Assembly (NCBI GenBank): GCA_031272575.1
Contig: JAISTO010000144.1
Coordinates: 1 to 8,085, forward strand
Length of the DNA stretch: 8,085 bases
Direction of reading: 5' to 3'
DNA from: Treponema sp.
GTDB lineage: Bacteria; Spirochaetota; Spirochaetia; Treponematales; Breznakiellaceae
Below, piece by piece: positions 5,778-8,085 of the stretch (the stretch's first letter is position 1; every line of letters starts with the position of its first letter). Position numbers and translations under genes: made by a program. The notes beneath the pieces were generated by a model. The model saw only the letters and a list, made by a program, of their open reading frames with translations. It was not told where the DNA came from and searched no databases.

Positions 5778-6009
5778 GGAGTAGGGAGTAGGAGGGGTGA
5801 TGCGAGGGCTTAGCGCGAGGGCGGGGGCGGAGCGTGGCGCCTGTTGGGAATTGGGCGTGATGCGGGGGTTGGGGGTACTTGCGAGTGAGGGCAGCGGGGT
5901 GCATGGGGAGTGGGGAGTGGGGGACGCGGTTTGAAAGTCTTTCAAAGTACCACTATGCATATCGGCAGCACCCGCGACTTGCGAAGTAGAACCTACTCCC
6001 CACTCCCTA
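5775..6009. repeat. G-rich heptamer element with inverted ends, copy 2
   Basis: TAGGGAGTAGGGAGTAGG (5775-5792) and, on the other strand, TAGGGAGTGGGGAGTAGG (6009-5992) form 18-bp inverted ends that match at 17 positions. Between them are another run of heptamers (5905-5923) and a central hairpin TTTGAAAG-T-CTTTCAAA (5930-5946). Two G-quadruplex patterns are present: 5771-5797 (four G runs, loops 2, 4 and 7 nt) and 5896-5923 (G4, G4, G4, G5, loops 5, 3 and 3 nt). Layout resembles copy 1 at 1137-1288: heptamers, hairpin, complementary heptamers. The interiors otherwise share little. The left end overlaps the stop codon of the OppF-like gene. No coding sequence lies inside. Confidence 0.65.
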
Positions 6010-6036
6010 TCCCCCGCGGAATCTCCCGGCAACAAG

Positions 6037-6112
6037 ACTCCGCGCTCGAGGCGCGGAGTGACGAGGACGTCAAACCGCGGAGTGACGGGGTTGATCAAGG
6101 CGCGAAGTGACG
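6037..6112. repeat. Hairpin repeat array, locus 2
   Basis: One complete 9-bp-stem hairpin, ACTCCGCGC-TCGAG-GCGCGGAGT (6037-6059), followed by TGACG. Two right-arm half units come after it: CCGCGGAGTGACG (6075-6087) and GGCGCGAAGTGACG (ending 6112), 24-25 bp apart. This is the same order, one full unit plus two right halves, as at locus 1. It sits between the convergent OppF-like and brnA genes. Confidence 0.72.
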
Positions 6113-6128
6113 GGGGCAGGAACTAAAA

Positions 6129-6156
6129 ACCTCTAAAAACTAAAGTTTTTAGAGGT
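6129..6156 (-). terminator. Intrinsic terminator of the brnTA locus
   Basis: A perfect 12-bp stem, ACCTCTAAAAAC with GTTTTTAGAGGT, around a 4-nt loop. On the minus strand it starts 21 nt after the brnA stop and is followed directly by TTTT, so it reads as a rho-independent terminator for brnA. The stem is AT-rich, unlike the surrounding repeats. On the plus strand no clean T-tract follows. Confidence 0.65.
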
Positions 6157-6177
6157 ACCCTAATGTGAAAGCGCTCT

Positions 6178-6465
6178 TCACCGTGCGGCTATCATCTCCT
6201 TGCGGAGTATAGCGTTAAGCCGCCTTTGATAACCATTGCCGTCCCGCTTGAGCCAGGCAATGATGTCGGCGTCAAGTTTGCAGGCGACTGCCACCTTGGC
6301 CGGCTTATAGTGCCTCCTGTTCGCGAGTGGCCGGAAGGCGGAAAAGTCCTTTATCTCGCCAATGTCCGAGCAGTCAATGTCTTCCTCCCGAATCGCTGCC
6401 GCCCTCTGGTGGTCTTTGTCACTGACCGGAGGTAAGGTCTCTGTGGTGTACCTAACGATTGCCAT
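6178..6465 (-). CDS. brnA: BrnA-family antitoxin
   Basis: A 95-residue protein whose C-terminal half, KPAKVAVACKLDADIIAWLKRDGNGYQRRLNAILRKEM (54-91), matches the ribbon-helix-helix domain of BrnA antitoxins: a short DNA-binding strand, then the characteristic LDxDIIxWLKxxGxGYQxRxNAxLR core. BrnA proteins bind and neutralise the ribonuclease-like toxin BrnT and repress their own operon (known for the family). The start MAIVRYTTE is chosen over an ATG six codons earlier because GGAGG lies 6 nt upstream of it. The gene begins inside the brnT remnant (14-bp overlap), so the normal toxin-first order is kept. The toxin is reduced to a fragment, so BrnA may now be an orphan regulator or may protect against BrnT elsewhere in the genome. 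Confidence 0.85.
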   Translation of the reverse strand: MAIVRYTTETLPPVSDKDHQRAAAIREEDIDCSDIGEIKDFSAFRPLANRRHYKPAKVAVACKLDADIIAWLKRDGNGYQRRLNAILRKEMIAAR

Positions 6466-6574
6466 AGTATTCCTCCACTTCATGGTTTTTCGCTTTTCGC
6501 GCTGATATGATGTTGACCGTATCAGGGTCAGGTTCGGTAAGGCGGTTTTTATTTTCGTCCCAGATAAAATTCAT
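6452..6574 (-). pseudogene. brnT: BrnT toxin remnant with in-frame internal deletion
   Basis: A 40-codon frame, ATG to TAG, directly upstream of brnA. It starts MNFIWDENKNR, the usual N-terminal strand of BrnT (xFxWDxxKN), and ends TVNIISARKAKNHEVEEYYGN, the usual C-terminal strand and helix (RIISARKAxxxExxxYE). The family is about 90 residues long, and the central part, including the KHGVSFEEA helix and the core of the ribonuclease-like fold, is missing. The join keeps the frame, so the brnA overlap and translational coupling are preserved. A toxic product is unlikely. It could persist as a leader peptide for brnA. The call rests on recognising both ends of the family in the expected place. 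Confidence 0.72.
6472..6476 (-). promoter_or_regulatory. Ribosome binding site that sets the brnA start
   Basis: GGAGG on the minus strand, 6 nt before the ATG at 6465 and located inside the end of the brnT remnant. It supports a 95-residue BrnA rather than a 101-residue form starting at 6483, which has no such site. Confidence 0.7.
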
Positions 6575-6588
6575 TTCTGACCTGCTGG

Positions 6589-6621
6589 ATACATATTAGA
6601 TGATAAGTATAATAAAGTCAA
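6589..6621 (-). promoter_or_regulatory. brnTA promoter with candidate operator
   Basis: Minus strand: TTGACT (6621-6616), 17-nt spacer, TAATAT (6598-6593), ending 18 nt before the brnT remnant ATG. Overlapping the -10 is an imperfect palindrome, on the plus strand ATACATAT-N6-ATAAGTAT (6589-6610), in which 7 of 8 positions pair. This is a plausible binding site for BrnA, whose family represses its own promoter; the assignment is inference from position and symmetry. The region is much richer in A and T than the rest of the window. Confidence 0.6.
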
Positions 6622-6713
6622 GGTCATCCCGGTAACATTTTAAAATGAGGCATCTCGGCCTCCGCATTGGCTCAAGTAAAATCTAACCATGGGGTGCACC
6701 CCCGTCCCCCCCC

Positions 6714-6742
6714 TTGTCTTTTCCCCCAAAACTCGCTATGAT
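6714..6742 (+). promoter_or_regulatory. Promoter of the DUF4384 lipoprotein gene
   Basis: TTGTCT (6714-6719), 17-nt spacer, TATGAT (6737-6742). Transcription would start near 6749, leaving a leader of about 18 nt that contains the AGGAG ribosome site (6756-6760), 6 nt before the ATG. A perfect 12-bp palindrome, GGGGTGCACCCC (6691-6702), lies 11 bp upstream of the -35 and could be a regulator site; that is speculative. Confidence 0.65.
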
Positions 6743-6766
6743 TACCGTATCAAGCAGGAGCGTACT

Positions 6767-7762
6767 ATGAAAACAAAGCTGCTCTTTCCGGTCCTTGCGG
6801 CGCTCGCTGTGGGGGCCGCGTGTGCGACGGGCGGTGCGGGGACGCAGAGCGGGCGCGGGGCGCCGGTTACCCTGGATGAGGCCATGGAAACCTTTGCGAA
6901 GCACCTTGCGGTGAAACTGCCGGCGCGGGCGCAGATCGCGCTGGTCACGTTTGACGCGGATACGCGGACCCTGGCGGATTACATCTTCGAGGAACTGTGG
7001 AACAGTCTGGAAACCGTCGCTGACTTCGTCATGCTCGACCGCAAAAACTGCGATCTCATTGCGCAGGAGTTACGGTACCAGACCTCGGGTAAAGTGAGCG
7101 AAGACTCCGCGCACCGCATAGGGCAGCAATTCGGCGCGGACTTTATCGTGTACGGAAAATGTGCGCCCCTTGGGAACGAGTACCGCATAACGCTCTACGC
7201 CTCCAATGTGGAAACCGCGGAAGCCACCATAAAGCCTTTCAATCTGAAAAGCGACAAGCGTCTTGCGGCGCTTGCGCAGCAGTCGTCTGCCGCCGTGTCG
7301 GAGGACGCGGGGGTCAATCTGGCGAACGCGCTCTACAATGACACGGGGAACCCGTTCCGGTTTGTGGTGCGGGCCGACAAGGCGAACGGGGTATACTACG
7401 ACGGCGAGTATATGAAGATGGAAATATACTCCGCACAGGATGCGTACCTCCAGGTAACTCATATTGACGTTAAAGGCAACGCGCAGGTGATCTATCCGGC
7501 CTCGCAGAGCGACAACCCGTTTATCAAAGCGGGAGAGACCCGCGTCATTCCTGACAACACGGCATTCAAGATGACGGCCCCCTACGGCGACGAAATGATT
7601 CTCGTCGCGGCGTACGATAAGCCGTTTATCATCCACAACGGCGAAGCCGCGCCGCTGTCCGCCGAGTTGATCACCCGCGGCATGGTAGTGGAAGGCGCGG
7701 ACTCCACGGCCCTGCGCCCCGTGGCTACCGCGAAGGCAGTGTACCGTATCAATCCCAAGTGA
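6767..7762 (+). CDS. Lipoprotein with CsgG/LpoB-like and DUF4384 domains
   Basis: A 331-residue protein. The start MKTKLLFPVL follows AGGAG by 6 nt; an ATG at 6689 in the same frame lies upstream of the promoter and is rejected. Residues 1-19 form a lipoprotein signal ending AVGAAC with Cys19; Gly at -3 is atypical, but spirochaetal lipoboxes are relaxed. Residues about 33-160 resemble the CsgG/LpoB/TolB-N type of fold: a strand IALVTFDA, a helix LADYIFEELWNSLE, FVMLDRKNCDLIAQELRYQ, then IGQQFGADFIVYGKCAPLGNEYRITLYASNVETAE. Residues about 196-290 match DUF4384: FRFVVRADK, YYDGEYMKMEIYSAQDAYLQVTHID, GNAQVIYPAS, NPFIKAGETRVIPD, FKMTAPYGDEMILVAAYDKPF. Proteins of this pairing are exported to the envelope; some relatives serve secretion or motility, but no specific role can be assigned here. 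It stands alone between brnTA and a transposase end. Confidence 0.85.
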   Translation: MKTKLLFPVLAALAVGAACATGGAGTQSGRGAPVTLDEAMETFAKHLAVKLPARAQIALVTFDADTRTLADYIFEELWNSLETVADFVMLDRKNCDLIAQELRYQTSGKVSEDSAHRIGQQFGADFIVYGKCAPLGNEYRITLYASNVETAEATIKPFNLKSDKRLAALAQQSSAAVSEDAGVNLANALYNDTGNPFRFVVRADKANGVYYDGEYMKMEIYSAQDAYLQVTHIDVKGNAQVIYPASQSDNPFIKAGETRVIPDNTAFKMTAPYGDEMILVAAYDKPFIIHNGEAAPLSAELITRGMVVEGADSTALRPVATAKAVYRINPK

Positions 7763-7810
7763 TCAGGGCTGCAGGGAGCAGCAGTAGAGCCAGTAGAGCG
7801 CGCGCCCCCC

Positions 7811-7880
7811 GTCACTCCGCGCCTTGAGCGCGGAGTCTGGTCCCGCTCATCAGATTCCGCGGCTAAACCGCGGAATGACG
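7811..7880. repeat. Paired hairpin repeats, locus 3
   Basis: Two perfect hairpins head to head: ACTCCGCGC-CTTGA-GCGCGGAGT (7814-7836) and ATTCCGCGG-CTAAA-CCGCGGAAT (7854-7876), together bounded by GTCA (7811-7814) and TGACG (7876-7880). Order, orientation and outer tetranucleotides are the same as at 1677-1740, at 70 bp against 64 bp. It lies between the convergent ends of the DUF4384 lipoprotein and the transposase, and may serve as an RNA 3'-end structure for both. Confidence 0.78.
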
Positions 7881-7905
7881 TTTTCCTAAATTCCCGCCCG
7901 CAATT

Positions 7906-8085
7906 TTAACCTACAGAGGGGGGAGGGATGCTGAAGGCGGCAAAAACATCCCGTTGTTCTTTGGTGACGGGGCGCAGGATAGAGTAACCGTCTATAACCG
8001 TCATCTTTTTGTACAACTCTTTCTCTTTCATCACCTTGTGTATCGCTGAAATCAGCACAAGCGATATGAAAGATACCAGCGCCTT
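7906..8085 (-). CDS. DDE transposase C-terminus, partial (IS1634/IS4-like)
   Basis: The last 59 residues of a protein that enters from the right edge, ending in TAA at 7908-7906. The sequence FISLVLISAIHKVMKEKELYKKMTVIDGYSIL (6-37), then RPVTKEQRDVFAAF, is the kind of tail found on DDE transposases of the IS1634 and related IS4-type families, where a hydrophobic helix is followed by KxMKExxLxKKxTxxE. The catalytic residues lie outside the window, so completeness and activity cannot be judged. The terminal inverted repeat expected beyond the stop was not identified; the hairpin pair at 7811-7880 belongs to the dispersed repeat family, not to this element. Confidence 0.6.
   Translation of the reverse strand, partial: KALVSFISLVLISAIHKVMKEKELYKKMTVIDGYSILRPVTKEQRDVFAAFSIPPPSVG

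Noticed and set aside
4599..6098. Minus-strand frame of 499 codons
   Set aside because: A GC-driven shadow of the two ABC ATPase genes and the heptamer element; no domain is recognisable.
5910..6110. Plus-strand frame of 66 codons
   Set aside because: It consists of heptamer and hairpin repeat sequence with no ribosome site or family resemblance.
6636..6647. Perfect palindrome CATTTTAAAATG
   Set aside because: It is AT-rich, short, 15 bp upstream of the brn -35, and has no partner site; too likely by chance to call a regulator site.
7766..7790. GCTGC/GCAGC dyad after the DUF4384 lipoprotein as a terminator
   Set aside because: The stem is only 5 bp and no T-tract follows; the hairpin pair at 7811-7880 is a better 3'-end structure.

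Overview
This window reads as chromosomal DNA from a GC-rich, Gram-negative-type bacterium, most likely a spirochaete of the Treponema group. The evidence is two lipoproteins with relaxed lipoboxes, a group 2 Ig-like surface lipoprotein, a CsgG/LpoB-like + DUF4384 lipoprotein, and a coupled yggS / membrane protein / rluD operon. The assignment is inference from family content, not from a marker gene. No rRNA, tRNA or CRISPR array was seen.

Layout, left to right. (1) Minus strand, 1-1082: the N-terminal 360 residues of a large Ig-like lipoprotein that runs off the left edge. (2) 1083-1794: no gene, but three different repeat structures: a G-rich heptamer element with inverted ends (1137-1288), a 133-bp element with 10-bp inverted ends, a G11 tract and a 20-bp stem (1391-1523), and an array of 23-nt hairpins (1652-1782). 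(3) Minus-strand operon 3961 to 1795: a YggS/PLPBP pyridoxal-phosphate protein, a small membrane protein and an RluD-type 23S rRNA pseudouridine synthase, joined by ATGA and TAATG overlaps. (4) Plus strand, 4039-5777: two overlapping ATPase genes of an oligopeptide/nickel ABC importer (OppD-like, OppF-like), divergent from yggS. Both divergent promoters place the predicted transcription start at or next to the start codon, which suggests leaderless mRNAs. The OppD-like gene carries an in-frame insertion made of palindromes. The OppF-like gene is cut short by a heptamer repeat that supplies its stop codon. (5) 5775-6128: second heptamer element and second hairpin array. (6) Minus strand, 6574-6129: a relatively AT-rich BrnT/BrnA toxin-antitoxin locus with its own promoter and terminator, in which brnT is reduced by an in-frame deletion to 40 codons while brnA is intact. 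(7) Plus strand, 6767-7762: the DUF4384 lipoprotein with a good promoter and RBS. (8) 7811-7880: third hairpin locus. (9) 7906-8085, minus: the last 59 residues of a DDE transposase entering from the right edge.

The housekeeping genes do not form one pathway. The distinctive theme is repeat invasion: five perfect 9-bp-stem / 5-nt-loop hairpins with compensatory base changes at three intergenic loci, two large heptamer elements, and a palindromic insertion inside a coding sequence.
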